A stretch of 64,000 bases of DNA from Hyphomicrobiales bacterium. GTDB lineage: Bacteria; Pseudomonadota; Alphaproteobacteria; Rhizobiales; Phreatobacteraceae. Of the stretch, positions 33,601 through 43,193 are shown in pieces (the stretch's first letter is position 1; each line of letters begins with the position of its first letter). A program made the translations under genes and the position numbers. The notes under the pieces were generated by a model. The model saw nothing but the letters and a program-made list of their open reading frames with translations, was not told where the DNA came from and did no database searches. The stretch lies in the NCBI GenBank assembly GCA_017304475.1, contig JAFKKV010000017.1, forward strand, positions 62,001-126,000, read 5' to 3'.

Positions 33601-35001
33601 TCACGGATTGACGGCATCGACTTGCCGGCTTGTGGCCGGGGAAAGCCCCGCCTCGGCGACGATCACGTTGAAGCGATGGTCGTTGCGAAACCTGGCGAGC
33701 GCCGGCTCCATCCGGATACCCGCCAGTTCCTGTTCCTTGCGCTGCACCGAGCGGGCGAGATAGTCGAAGGCCAATCCGTCGTCACCGGCCATGGCCGCCG
33801 TCAAAGCCAGCTTGAACGCAGGCTGCCGGCCGGCATCATGCAGGCGCTGCTGCTCCGCCAGCATCGCCGAAAACATGGCCTGCCGGCCGCCATCGCCAAG
33901 GCCGGCCTCGGCCGCGTCGGCTATGGCGCGATCTTCAGCGCTGCGCGACAGCATGGCGGCGCGGCGGAATTCCCGCAGGAAATCCCGGTCTCGCCCGGTC
34001 GCGAGGTAGATGGTGGCGAGATAGGCGGCCGGAGACAGCATCGACGGCTCGGTCTCGGCGAGCGGGCGCAGGATCGCCAAGGCCTCGTCGATCCGGCCGG
34101 CATGGAACAGGATCAGCCCCTTGTTGGCCAAGATGGACGGCGCCTTGGGGTCGAGCCGCTGTGCCGTCGCGATCTCGCGCAACGCGACGTCGAAGCGCCG
34201 GTCCTGCATGGCCACCAGCGCATACCAGTGGCGGGCGCGGGCATTGGCGGGATCGAGCGCGATGGCCCGCTCGAACAGCCTCATCGCGCCGGGAAAATTG
34301 CGTTCCCAGTAATAGGCGTTGAAGGCGAGCGCGGCATAGCCGCCCGATGCCTCGGGCGCAAGGGCGATGGCGCGTTCGGCCGCGGCCTTGGCCTTCGGAT
34401 AGACCTCTCCCGGCGGCACGGTCGTGTACTGGCTCACCAGATTATAGGCGTCCGCCAGCCCGATATGGGCGAGTGCATGATTGGGGTCTTGCGTCAGCGC
34501 CTGCGTAAACAGACCGATCGCGCGGATGAGACCGTCGGCGGTGCGGGTCTCCAGATTGTAGAGCCCGTCGAGATAGAACTGTTCCGCGCCGGCCGCGGCC
34601 TTGTCGCCGGACACACGCTGTGCCGCAAGATCGAGCCGCCAGCCGGCCAGGGCGCCGGCAACCAGCAGAAAGCCGGCCAAGGCGGCGGCCCAGCCGGCCA
34701 TCCGCCATGAGCGGGCCGGCACGGGGGGCGCTGAAACGGGCTGCGGCGGGGGCGCTGGCGCAACCGGCCCCGGCTCCCCCAGCGCCTCACGCCCGCTCCG
34801 GCTTCTCAGCCACAGATTGAGCTCGCTGGAATAGGCATAGATGGCGGCGCGCCGGCGGCCCGGTACACGGTGAACCGGCAGTTCCGTGGCCTCGGCCCAG
34901 CGACGGACGGTGCGTTCGTCCCGGCCGAAAAAGGCGGCGATTTCCTTCCATCCCTTCAGCAGACGATTCGCGCCGCCTTCGGCTTTTTCCGTCTCTCCCA
35001 T
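33601..35001 (-). CDS. Membrane-bound HTH-TM-TPR regulator
   Basis: A 466-residue protein. Residues about 14-70 are a helix-turn-helix of the excisionase/MerR type (GWKEIAAFFGRDERTVRRWA, VHRVPGRRRAAIYAYSSEL). A proline-rich linker, one transmembrane helix (WAAALAGFLLVAGALAGWRL, about 103-122) and TPR-like repeats follow, for example FTQALTQDPNHALAHIGLAD and LFERAIALDPANARARHWYA. This is the CadC-like plan of a one-component regulator with DNA binding inside and sensing outside. ATG at 35001 with GAGGA upstream is preferred to the GTG at 35040. It is divergent from the large autotransporter gene, which it may regulate. Confidence 0.82.
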   Translation of the reverse strand: MGETEKAEGGANRLLKGWKEIAAFFGRDERTVRRWAEATELPVHRVPGRRRAAIYAYSSELNLWLRSRSGREALGEPGPVAPAPPPQPVSAPPVPARSWRMAGWAAALAGFLLVAGALAGWRLDLAAQRVSGDKAAAGAEQFYLDGLYNLETRTADGLIRAIGLFTQALTQDPNHALAHIGLADAYNLVSQYTTVPPGEVYPKAKAAAERAIALAPEASGGYAALAFNAYYWERNFPGAMRLFERAIALDPANARARHWYALVAMQDRRFDVALREIATAQRLDPKAPSILANKGLILFHAGRIDEALAILRPLAETEPSMLSPAAYLATIYLATGRDRDFLREFRRAAMLSRSAEDRAIADAAEAGLGDGGRQAMFSAMLAEQQRLHDAGRQPAFKLALTAAMAGDDGLAFDYLARSVQRKEQELAGIRMEPALARFRNDHRFNVIVAEAGLSPATSRQVDAVNP

Positions 35002-35149
35002 CCAAAACGTCCTCAATTGTCCGCTTGTGTCCGTTCCCACCTTGTAGCGCCGAGACCACCGTTTCCTACCCTACGTCTGGAGGGGCGCGTGTCGAAAAGG
35101 ACAAGGCCCTCGCTTGTCGTCGAACATGAATCTTGGGGGCGGATCGGAC

Positions 35150-38100
35150 ATGGGGAACCAGACGGACAGGTCGATCTTCAAACCTGGCGCGATGGCGGGC
35201 ATGCCGGCTCCCCGGCCCCTCGGTACCCAGCTCATGCCGTTCCTGCTGGCGACGAGCGCCCTTGTCGCCCTCGCCGCCGCGCTGCCGTCGGCGGCCTGGG
35301 CGCAGACGACCACATGGACCGGCGCGGGTTCTTCCAACTGGTTCGACGCCACCAGCTGGAATTCCGGCGTGCCGGGTCCCTGGACCGCCGGGGGGCTCTA
35401 TCCTTACAATGCCATCATCAACAACGGAGCCGTCAGCCCCGCCGTGATCGGCAGCGCGGGCGCCGAGGCCGGAACGCTCATCGTCGGCGGGACGGCCACG
35501 GGCAGGCTCGACCTCACCGCCGGCGGCACGCTGGTCGTCAATGGCTATGCCGGTTCCGGCGTCTTCTCATTGCTCATCGGCGACCAGGCCAGCGGCAACG
35601 GTACCATCACGGTGTCGGGCGCCGGCGCCGGTCTTTCGGCGGCCGGTATCGCCGTCGGCCGCGCCGGCACCGGACGGCTGGACGTGCTGAACGGCGCCTT
35701 GGTCAGCAGTTCGCTCGGCTATGTCGGCACCGACGCAGGCAGTCACGGCACGGCCGTCGTGGATGCCGCCACCTGGAACATCGGCCAGCTCTTCGTCGGC
35801 TCCTACGGCACCGGCGACCTCACCCTCCGCAACGGCGGCAAGGTCACTGTTACCAGCACCCTTGGCGCCACCGCAGGCATGTATGCCAATTCCACCGGCA
35901 CAATCACGGTCGATGGCGCCGGCTCGGTGCTGGACGATCAGGGTTGGCTGGCGTCGATGACGCTCGGCTATAACGGCACGGGCCACCTGGTCGTGTCCAA
36001 CGGAGGCACGGTGACCAGCCTGGGCACCTGCATCGGCTGCGGGACCGGCGGCGTCGGCACGGCGCTGGTCACCGGCGCCGGCTCGAAATGGCAACTCACC
36101 GATTCCGCCTATGAATATTCCGTGGGCGGCTCCGGCACCGGCACGCTGACGGTTGCCGATAACGGCCTGTTCCAGGCCGATAGCAGCAATCTGATCATCA
36201 CCTTCGGTTCGGTCGGCACGGGACGGGGTACGCTCCACCTGACGACCGGCGGCAGGGCGCAGTTCGACGTTCTGAACCTTGGCGGCTGGGCTGCCGGATC
36301 GGCGGGCAGCGTCGGCCAGGCCATTGTCGAATCCGGCGGGCAACTGTCCAGCAAGAGCGGCAATGTCGGCGGCGCGGCCGGCACGCTCGGCCAGGTCACG
36401 GTGACCGGGGCGGCCTCGCGCTGGGACCACACGGGCCAATTGACGCTCGGTTATGAGGGACGCGGCGAAATGACCGTGTCGGCGGGCGCGCAGGTGGCCA
36501 GCGCAAGCGGCACCATCGCCAGCAATCCCGGCTCCAGCGGCACGGCGACGGTGACGGGCGCGGGCTCGAAATGGAGCAACACCCTGTTTCTCTCCGTCGG
36601 CAATCGCGGCATCGCCAGCCTGTTCGTGCAGAACGGCGGCGAGGTCGCGACCGGCTCGCTCTCGGTTGGCCCGGGCGGCCAGGGCACGGTGGAGATCAGC
36701 GGCGGCGGCAGGCTCACGAGCAGCACAGTCATGCTCGGTACCAACGCAACAGCCGGCAATGCCATGTCGCCGACGACAGGTGATGTACTTGTCACCGGAG
36801 CTGGGTCATCGCTTGTCGCATCGACCTACATCTGGGCGGGCAGTCAGGGCGCTCGTGGATCGCTGACGATCGCGGACGGCGGTACGGTTTCCATCAACAA
36901 CGGCATATTCAATCCGGCGACTTATGCGGGGCTGCTCTATCTCGGGGATGATAGCGTCGCCGGCTCGGTCGGAACCCTCACGATCGGCGGCGCCACGGTC
37001 GCCGCGGCGCCCGGAACGCTGACGGCGGCCGGTGTCGCCTTCAACACGCCTTCGGACACGCTGAACTTCAATCACACGTCGACCAATTATGCCTTCGCAC
37101 CGAGTCTTCTTGGCAACGGCACGGTCAACGTCCGGGCCGGCACCACGCATCTGACCGGCGACAGCAGCCAGCTGGGCGGCTTTATCGGGCAGGTCAACGT
37201 GCTCGGCGGCAGGCTCTATGTCGACAACAGGCTCGGCGGCGGCACGGACGGCGCCGGGCCCGTCCTGGTGTCCTCCGGCGCGCTGCTGGGAGGCACCGGC
37301 ACCATTGCCGGTGCCGTGACGGTCGCCGACGGCGGCATGCTGGAAGGCCGGGCCGGCCAGGTGCTGAAGCTGGGTTCGCTGGTGCTCAACGCGAACAGCA
37401 ACGTCAACGTCGCACTGGGGGCGCCGAGCAATGCCGCTCTTTTCGACATCGCGGGCAGCTTGACGCTCGACGGCAAGCTCAACGTGACCGACGCGGGCGG
37501 TCTCTCCACCGGCACATACCGGCTGGCCAATTACGCCGGCGCTTTCACCAATAACGGGCTGGTCGTCACCAGCGTCCCGGCCGGCTTCAATCCCGGCGAT
37601 TGGTCCATCGACGCGGCGACGGCTGGGCGGGTCAACCTGATCATCCCCGCCATCGGCGCGAACGCGCAATATTGGGACGGCGCCAACATGACGCCGGGCA
37701 ACGTCGCCGATGGCCGCAGCGGCACCGGCACCTGGAACAGCTCCAACACCAACTGGACCAACCAGGCCGGCTCGATCAATGCGCCATGGGCGTCCCAGAC
37801 GGCGGTCTTCGCGCCGCGGTCCGGATCGGCCGCCACCATCACCGTGGAGGGCGCGCAGGCCATCACCGGGCTGACCTTCCTCCCGCCGGCGACGAACCCC
37901 GGCTTTTATTATACCGCCTATCGCTTCAATGCCGGCGCCGGCGGCAAGCTCACCATCGCCAATGCCGCGACCCCCTTTGATGTCGGCTGGACGGCGGGCG
38001 CCGCCCGCGCCGACAACGTCATTGCCGCGCCGATCGAGGGTGCGGGCGGCATCCGCAAACGCGGCGACGGCATCCTGACGCTGCGGGGCGCCAATTCCTA

Positions 38101-41100
38101 TTCCGGCGGCACGACGGTGGATGCCGGCATTCTGGTGGCGGACTACGAGGCAACCGCGCTCGGCTCGGGACCTGTCACCATCGGCGCCAACGGCACGCTG
38201 CTGTTCGGTGCCGGCCCAAGCGGGCATCTCGCCATCACCAATGCCGGAGAGCTCTTCTTCGACACCACCCATTCCGCGAGCACGGGATATGCCGGGGATG
38301 CGACCATCACCAACCAGGCAACCGGCAGGCTGGTGATCAGCGCCCTGACCAATGCCAGGGACCTGACCATCATCAACAATGGCGGCCTGGTGGAGGGCGG
38401 CCTCTATGTGACATCGGGCAATCGTTTCGTCGAAGCGACCGGCAGACGCGGCTTCATACCGCCTGTTGGCTCAATCTCCGGCAGCGGCACGCTGCGCGGC
38501 AGCTTCGATGTGGGCTACCTGAACGGCAACGACGTCTTCTCCGGCGTGATGGAAGACATCCCCTATGGCACGGAAGCGGATGGGATAACGCCGAGCACGC
38601 GGAGCCGTCTGGTCAAGAGCGGCACCGGCACGCTGACGCTGACCGGCGCCAACACCTACACGGGCGGGACCGACGTGCGCGGCGGACGGCTGCTGGTCAA
38701 TGGCTCGATCCTGGGCGACGTCCGGGCCGAAGCCAACGGCACGCTGGGCGGCAAGGGCAGCATCGCTGGCCAGGTGGTGGTGGACAATAACGGCGCGCTC
38801 GAAGGCCGCGCCGGCCAGACCTTGACGATGGGGTCGCTGGATTTGAGCCAGAACAGCAAGGTCAACGTGTCGCTCGGCACGCCGGGCGGGGCTGGTCTGT
38901 TCATGGTCAACGGCAACCTGAAACTCGACGGCACGCTGAACGTGACGGATATCGGCGGTTTCGGCGCCGGCGTCTATCGCATCTTCGACTATGGCGGCAC
39001 GCTGACCAACAATGTTCTCGATATCGGCAGCATGCCGGCCGGTACCAGCGGCACGATCCAGACCGCTGTGGCCAATCAAGTCAACCTCCTCGTCGATGGA
39101 GGCTCCGGTCCGGTCCCGGCGACGCAGTTCTGGAACGGCACGACGACGGTGGCGGACGGCACGATCCATGGCGGCAGCGGCACATGGGTCGCCGGCCCGA
39201 CCAACTGGACCGACCTGAACGGCTCGGTCGCCGCGGCCTGGAGTGGCAAGTTCGCCGTGTTCCAGAACAATCCCGGCGCCGTGACCGTCGACAATTCCGC
39301 TGGCGCGATCACGACCACCGGCATGCAGTTCATCGGCGCGGGCTGGACCGTCGCCGGCGCTGCCGTCACGCTCAACGGCGCGGGTGGCGAGACCTCCATC
39401 CGCGTCGGCGACGGCACGCCCGCCGGCGCGGCTCACAGCGCCACAATCGCCGCGGAACTGAGCGGCAACAGCCGGCTGGTGAAGAACGACCTCGGCACGC
39501 TGATCCTCGCCGGCGCGAACAGCTATGCCGGCGGCACGACGATCGCGGCCGGGACGCTGCGGATCGGCAATGGCGGCACGACCGGCTCGATTGCGGGCGA
39601 CGTGCTGAACAACGCCACGCTGGCCTTCAACCGCTCCGACGCCACCACATTCGGCGGCACGATCTCCGGCTCCGGCGCGGTGCGGCTCATGAGCGGCGAC
39701 CTCACCCTCACCGCCAACAACAGCTATGCCGGCGGCACGGACATCGTGGCCGGTTCGACGCTGCGCCTCGGAAATGGCGGTGCCACCGGCGCGATCGACG
39801 GCAATATCGCCAATGACGGCACGCTCGTCTTCAATCGTTCCAACGGCCTGACCTTCGCCGGCAGCCTCGGCGGTTCCGGCACCATTCGCCAGGTCGGCTC
39901 GGGCAGAACCGAGCTGACCGGCAATTCCGGCGGTTTCGGCGGCGTGACAACCGTCGAGAACGGCATCCTGGCGGTCAATGGCACGCTGGGCGGCGCGCTG
40001 GACATCCAGGCAGCGGGCCGCCTCGAAGGCATCGGAACGGTGGGCGGCACCGTCGTTTCCGGCACGATCGCGCCGGGCAATGGCGGCATGGGCACGCTGA
40101 ACGTCACCGGCAACATCACCTTCAATCCGGCCTCGGTCTACGAGGTGCAGGTGAATGCGGCCGGTCAGTCGGACAGGATCGTCGCGACCGGTATGGCGAC
40201 AATCGACGGCGGCACGGTGCGGGTGCTGGCGGGCGCGGGCATCTATGCGCCGGCGACCATCTATACGATCCTCACCGCCAATGGCGGCTTCGACGTCAAT
40301 CGCAATCGTTTCGGTGGCGTGACCTCGAATCTCGCCTTCCTCGATCCCTCGCTCAGCTACGACGCCACCAACGTCTATCTGACCATGACCCGCAACGGGA
40401 CCGCTTTCCAAAATGTCGGTATCACGCCGAACCAGATCGCGGCCGGCAGCGGCGTCGAGAGCCTCGGCCTCGGCGCCCCCATCTACAACGCGGTGCTCAA
40501 CCTGTCGGCCAACCAGGCACGCTATGCCTTCGATCGGCTCTCCGGCGAGATCCATACCTCGGCGCGCACCGCGCTGATCGAGGACAGCCGCTTCATCCGC
40601 AACGCCGTCAACGACCGCGTCCGCGCCGCCTTCCATGGCGTCGGAGCCTCGCGCACGGTCACGACCTATGGTGATGGCAAACCGGTGACGGTCGCGGCGG
40701 ACACCGATCGCCTGGCGGTCTGGGGCCAGGGTTTCGGCTCCTGGGGCCGTACCGACGGCGACGGCAATGCGGCGCGCCTCAACCGCGCGACCGGCGGCTT
40801 CTTCATCGGCGCGGATGCTCCGGTGTTCGACACCTGGCGCGTGGGCGCGGTCGCCGGCTACAGCCGCACCACCTTCGACGTCAGGGAGCGTCATTCTTCG
40901 GGTTCGAGCGACAATTACCATGTCGGCCTCTATGCTGGCACGACCTGGGGCGATCTCGCCTTCCGGTCGGGGGCTGCCTATGCTTGGCACGACGTCTCGA
41001 CATCGCGGACCGTCGTGTTCCCGGGCTTCGGCGACCACCTGAAGGCGACCTACGACGCCGGCACGGCGCAGGTCTTCGGTGAACTCGGCTACGGCATCCG

Positions 41101-41533
41101 TGCCGGCGCCTTCGGCTTCGAGCCCTTCGCCAATCTCGCCTATGTGCACCTGCATACCAACCGCTTCGCCGAGCGGGGCGGAACTGCGGCGCTGACCAGC
41201 CCGGGCACGGCCACCGATGCGACATTCACTACGCTTGGCCTGCGTGTCTCGACCACCTTCGAGGTCAATGGCGCGAGCCTCACCGCCAAGGGCACGCTGG
41301 GCTGGCGTCATGCCTTCGGCGATGTGAGGCCGCTCTCGGCGATGCGCTTTGCCGGTGGCGGCGCCGCCTTCACCATTGGCGGCGTGCCGATCACCCGCGA
41401 CGCGGCGGTGGTCGAAGCCGGGCTCGACTATGCGGTCACGCCGAACGCCGCGCTCGGCGTCTCCTACAACGCCCAGTACGGCTTCGGTCTTTCAGACCAG
41501 TCGGTCAGGGCGAATTTCAACATCAGGTTCTGA
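35150..41533 (+). CDS. Large autotransporter with beta-helix passenger and C-terminal barrel
   Basis: About 2127 residues. A long signal peptide ends near ALPSAAWAQ. The passenger is a beta-helix built on short repeats: early units of the GAGSKW / VGGSGTGTLTVADNG type, and later the autotransporter-strand motif (GANSYSGGTTVDAGIL, GANTYTGGTDVRGG, GANSYAGGTTIAAG). The last 275 residues form the outer-membrane barrel (from AVWGQGFGSWGRTDGDGNA), ending DQSVRANFNIRF with terminal Phe. It would be exported to the cell surface, probably as an adhesin. The passenger contains an internal duplication of about 230 residues. ATG at 35150 follows GGGGGCGGA; ATG 35126 and TTG 35114 are weaker. Confidence 0.93.
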   Translation: MGNQTDRSIFKPGAMAGMPAPRPLGTQLMPFLLATSALVALAAALPSAAWAQTTTWTGAGSSNWFDATSWNSGVPGPWTAGGLYPYNAIINNGAVSPAVIGSAGAEAGTLIVGGTATGRLDLTAGGTLVVNGYAGSGVFSLLIGDQASGNGTITVSGAGAGLSAAGIAVGRAGTGRLDVLNGALVSSSLGYVGTDAGSHGTAVVDAATWNIGQLFVGSYGTGDLTLRNGGKVTVTSTLGATAGMYANSTGTITVDGAGSVLDDQGWLASMTLGYNGTGHLVVSNGGTVTSLGTCIGCGTGGVGTALVTGAGSKWQLTDSAYEYSVGGSGTGTLTVADNGLFQADSSNLIITFGSVGTGRGTLHLTTGGRAQFDVLNLGGWAAGSAGSVGQAIVESGGQLSSKSGNVGGAAGTLGQVTVTGAASRWDHTGQLTLGYEGRGEMTVSAGAQVASASGTIASNPGSSGTATVTGAGSKWSNTLFLSVGNRGIASLFVQNGGEVATGSLSVGPGGQGTVEISGGGRLTSSTVMLGTNATAGNAMSPTTGDVLVTGAGSSLVASTYIWAGSQGARGSLTIADGGTVSINNGIFNPATYAGLLYLGDDSVAGSVGTLTIGGATVAAAPGTLTAAGVAFNTPSDTLNFNHTSTNYAFAPSLLGNGTVNVRAGTTHLTGDSSQLGGFIGQVNVLGGRLYVDNRLGGGTDGAGPVLVSSGALLGGTGTIAGAVTVADGGMLEGRAGQVLKLGSLVLNANSNVNVALGAPSNAALFDIAGSLTLDGKLNVTDAGGLSTGTYRLANYAGAFTNNGLVVTSVPAGFNPGDWSIDAATAGRVNLIIPAIGANAQYWDGANMTPGNVADGRSGTGTWNSSNTNWTNQAGSINAPWASQTAVFAPRSGSAATITVEGAQAITGLTFLPPATNPGFYYTAYRFNAGAGGKLTIANAATPFDVGWTAGAARADNVIAAPIEGAGGIRKRGDGILTLRGANSYSGGTTVDAGILVADYEATALGSGPVTIGANGTLLFGAGPSGHLAITNAGELFFDTTHSASTGYAGDATITNQATGRLVISALTNARDLTIINNGGLVEGGLYVTSGNRFVEATGRRGFIPPVGSISGSGTLRGSFDVGYLNGNDVFSGVMEDIPYGTEADGITPSTRSRLVKSGTGTLTLTGANTYTGGTDVRGGRLLVNGSILGDVRAEANGTLGGKGSIAGQVVVDNNGALEGRAGQTLTMGSLDLSQNSKVNVSLGTPGGAGLFMVNGNLKLDGTLNVTDIGGFGAGVYRIFDYGGTLTNNVLDIGSMPAGTSGTIQTAVANQVNLLVDGGSGPVPATQFWNGTTTVADGTIHGGSGTWVAGPTNWTDLNGSVAAAWSGKFAVFQNNPGAVTVDNSAGAITTTGMQFIGAGWTVAGAAVTLNGAGGETSIRVGDGTPAGAAHSATIAAELSGNSRLVKNDLGTLILAGANSYAGGTTIAAGTLRIGNGGTTGSIAGDVLNNATLAFNRSDATTFGGTISGSGAVRLMSGDLTLTANNSYAGGTDIVAGSTLRLGNGGATGAIDGNIANDGTLVFNRSNGLTFAGSLGGSGTIRQVGSGRTELTGNSGGFGGVTTVENGILAVNGTLGGALDIQAAGRLEGIGTVGGTVVSGTIAPGNGGMGTLNVTGNITFNPASVYEVQVNAAGQSDRIVATGMATIDGGTVRVLAGAGIYAPATIYTILTANGGFDVNRNRFGGVTSNLAFLDPSLSYDATNVYLTMTRNGTAFQNVGITPNQIAAGSGVESLGLGAPIYNAVLNLSANQARYAFDRLSGEIHTSARTALIEDSRFIRNAVNDRVRAAFHGVGASRTVTTYGDGKPVTVAADTDRLAVWGQGFGSWGRTDGDGNAARLNRATGGFFIGADAPVFDTWRVGAVAGYSRTTFDVRERHSSGSSDNYHVGLYAGTTWGDLAFRSGAAYAWHDVSTSRTVVFPGFGDHLKATYDAGTAQVFGELGYGIRAGAFGFEPFANLAYVHLHTNRFAERGGTAALTSPGTATDATFTTLGLRVSTTFEVNGASLTAKGTLGWRHAFGDVRPLSAMRFAGGGAAFTIGGVPITRDAAVVEAGLDYAVTPNAALGVSYNAQYGFGLSDQSVRANFNIRF

Positions 41534-42017
41534 TCGACAGTCGAACCGAACGACCACCCTCGACATGAGATCCGTCGCGACGACGCGGCGGATCGATGTT
41601 CGACGCTTTCGGCTTGATGTCCAGGACGAGATTTCAGGGATATCGTCACCAGGCATGGCGGAACCGCCGTGAACGCCGCCGCCCGTTCGAGCCTGCAAAC
41701 GGCGGCTTCCGGCGTCGACATTTCTGGAGGTGATTGGCGCGCCGTACAGGATAAAAGTGTGAACACCTATGTAATTGAAGCTGCGATGTAATTTCTGAAA
41801 GGCGCATCGCGATTGTTCTCCTTTGGCTGTTCGCTGCCTACTGCGAACGATGAGGCCGAAACCGAAGACTGAACAGGAAGCTGGGCCATCGTCGAACGAG
41901 GTACAAGATATCAAACATTTCGGCCGTCCCTGCATGCTCCCAGCTCTAGGAGATAGGTCTCATCAAGAGGCCAGCAGTCGGAGCAAGACATGGCCATGCC
42001 GGGACTGAACATCCAGG
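41534..42017. other. Intergenic region without a supported gene
   Basis: About 480 bases between the first autotransporter and the AraC-type gene. The composition is less G+C-rich than the genes around it. No frame shows protein-like features, and no repeat or clear promoter was found. Confidence 0.4.
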
Positions 42018-43025
42018 CTATCGCTTCACTTTGCGAAGATAGGCCTGGAAACCGCGTTCCGCCTCGCCAGACGCAATCGACATGCCCTCATCCCGAACCT
42101 CGCTCGGCGTCACGCCAAACTGCTCGCGGAAAGCCCGCAAGAACTGATTGCTGCTGGAGAAACCCAACTTGTGGGCGATGCTGGTGATCGAAGCGGTCTT
42201 GCCTCGGTGCGAAAGGAGCTGGCGGTAGGAGGCATTCAGCCGCCTGTCGCGGATGGCGGCTCGCACCCCGCCGTCCCCGGCGAACATCCGGTAGAGATGG
42301 GCGCGCGACACCCGGAACTGCTGCATGAGAAGTGCCAGATCGAGGTCCGGGCGGTGCAGGTTCGCGTCGATGAATTGCAGGACACGTTGGCGGAATATCC
42401 GGCTCAGCACCGGATCCTCCGGCAGCTCGTCGATCGTCCGGCCGGCAATCACGGAGACGAGCAGCGTCGTGACCGCCTCCTCGATGGCTAGCGCAACCGC
42501 GATGCCCATGGGCGGCAAGCGGTCCAGACTCAAAATGAGATCGGAAATCAGCTGGGTGACCGGCAGGCCGGCCTTGAGGACGAGGCCGTCCAGGGGCCGG
42601 CCGGCCAGCGCCCGATCCAGCGGCGCGCGCGGCAAAACAAGGGGCAGCCCTGAACCAGCAGAAAACTGACTTGTAAAAGCCCGGCCAAGATCCAGAAGGC
42701 AGACATCGCCATCTTCGATGGTCATCGTGTGCCCCTGGCAATCCATCTTTCCATTCGCCGCCGTGAAAAGTTCGAGCATATAGAAATCGCTCATCTCACT
42801 CCTCAGGGCCAGGCGCCGGCTCCGGTTAAGGTGCTGGGCACCGAAGGTCGTGCGGGAGACGATCAGTCCGGCAATAAAACGTACGTCGATCGATCCTTCC
42901 AGATGGGTGTTGCGCGCACTTTCAAGCGGCTGAGCATCAAAAAACGGGGCAACCATCTCGCGCCAGTAATCGCTGCGCAAATCCGGCTCGACGGAGCTTG
43001 TCGACAATAAAAGCCTGTCCTCCAT
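42018..43025 (-). CDS. AraC family transcriptional regulator
   Basis: A 335-residue regulator. The N-terminal ligand/cupin-like domain includes MSDFYMLELFTAANGKMDCQ and GDVCLLDLGRAFTSQF (AraC-binding-like). The C-terminal double HTH includes FRVSRAHLYRMFAGDGGV and ITSIAHKLGFSSSNQFLRAF, followed by FGVTPSEVR. It is divergent from the repeat-rich autotransporter with 168 bases between, so it is the natural candidate regulator of that gene. Confidence 0.9.
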   Translation of the reverse strand: MEDRLLLSTSSVEPDLRSDYWREMVAPFFDAQPLESARNTHLEGSIDVRFIAGLIVSRTTFGAQHLNRSRRLALRSEMSDFYMLELFTAANGKMDCQGHTMTIEDGDVCLLDLGRAFTSQFSAGSGLPLVLPRAPLDRALAGRPLDGLVLKAGLPVTQLISDLILSLDRLPPMGIAVALAIEEAVTTLLVSVIAGRTIDELPEDPVLSRIFRQRVLQFIDANLHRPDLDLALLMQQFRVSRAHLYRMFAGDGGVRAAIRDRRLNASYRQLLSHRGKTASITSIAHKLGFSSSNQFLRAFREQFGVTPSEVRDEGMSIASGEAERGFQAYLRKVKR

Positions 43026-43193
43026 GTCTTGATTTAGATCTTCCCCAAGCCGCTTTCAACTGCCCGCGTCATTATATGACGGCACACCATGAGCTGAGCC
43101 CCCGCGCCGAAGAAAAAGAGCCCCTGCGCCGATCGCAAGCTGCGCGTTGCCTTTATTTCTAAAGTAGCAGGCTACGGTGCGCGGGCGAAGATC

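Noticed and set aside
38471..41311. 946-codon minus-strand frame opposite the autotransporter
   Set aside because: Same shadow effect; repeats in the translation reflect the beta-helix repeats on the other strand.
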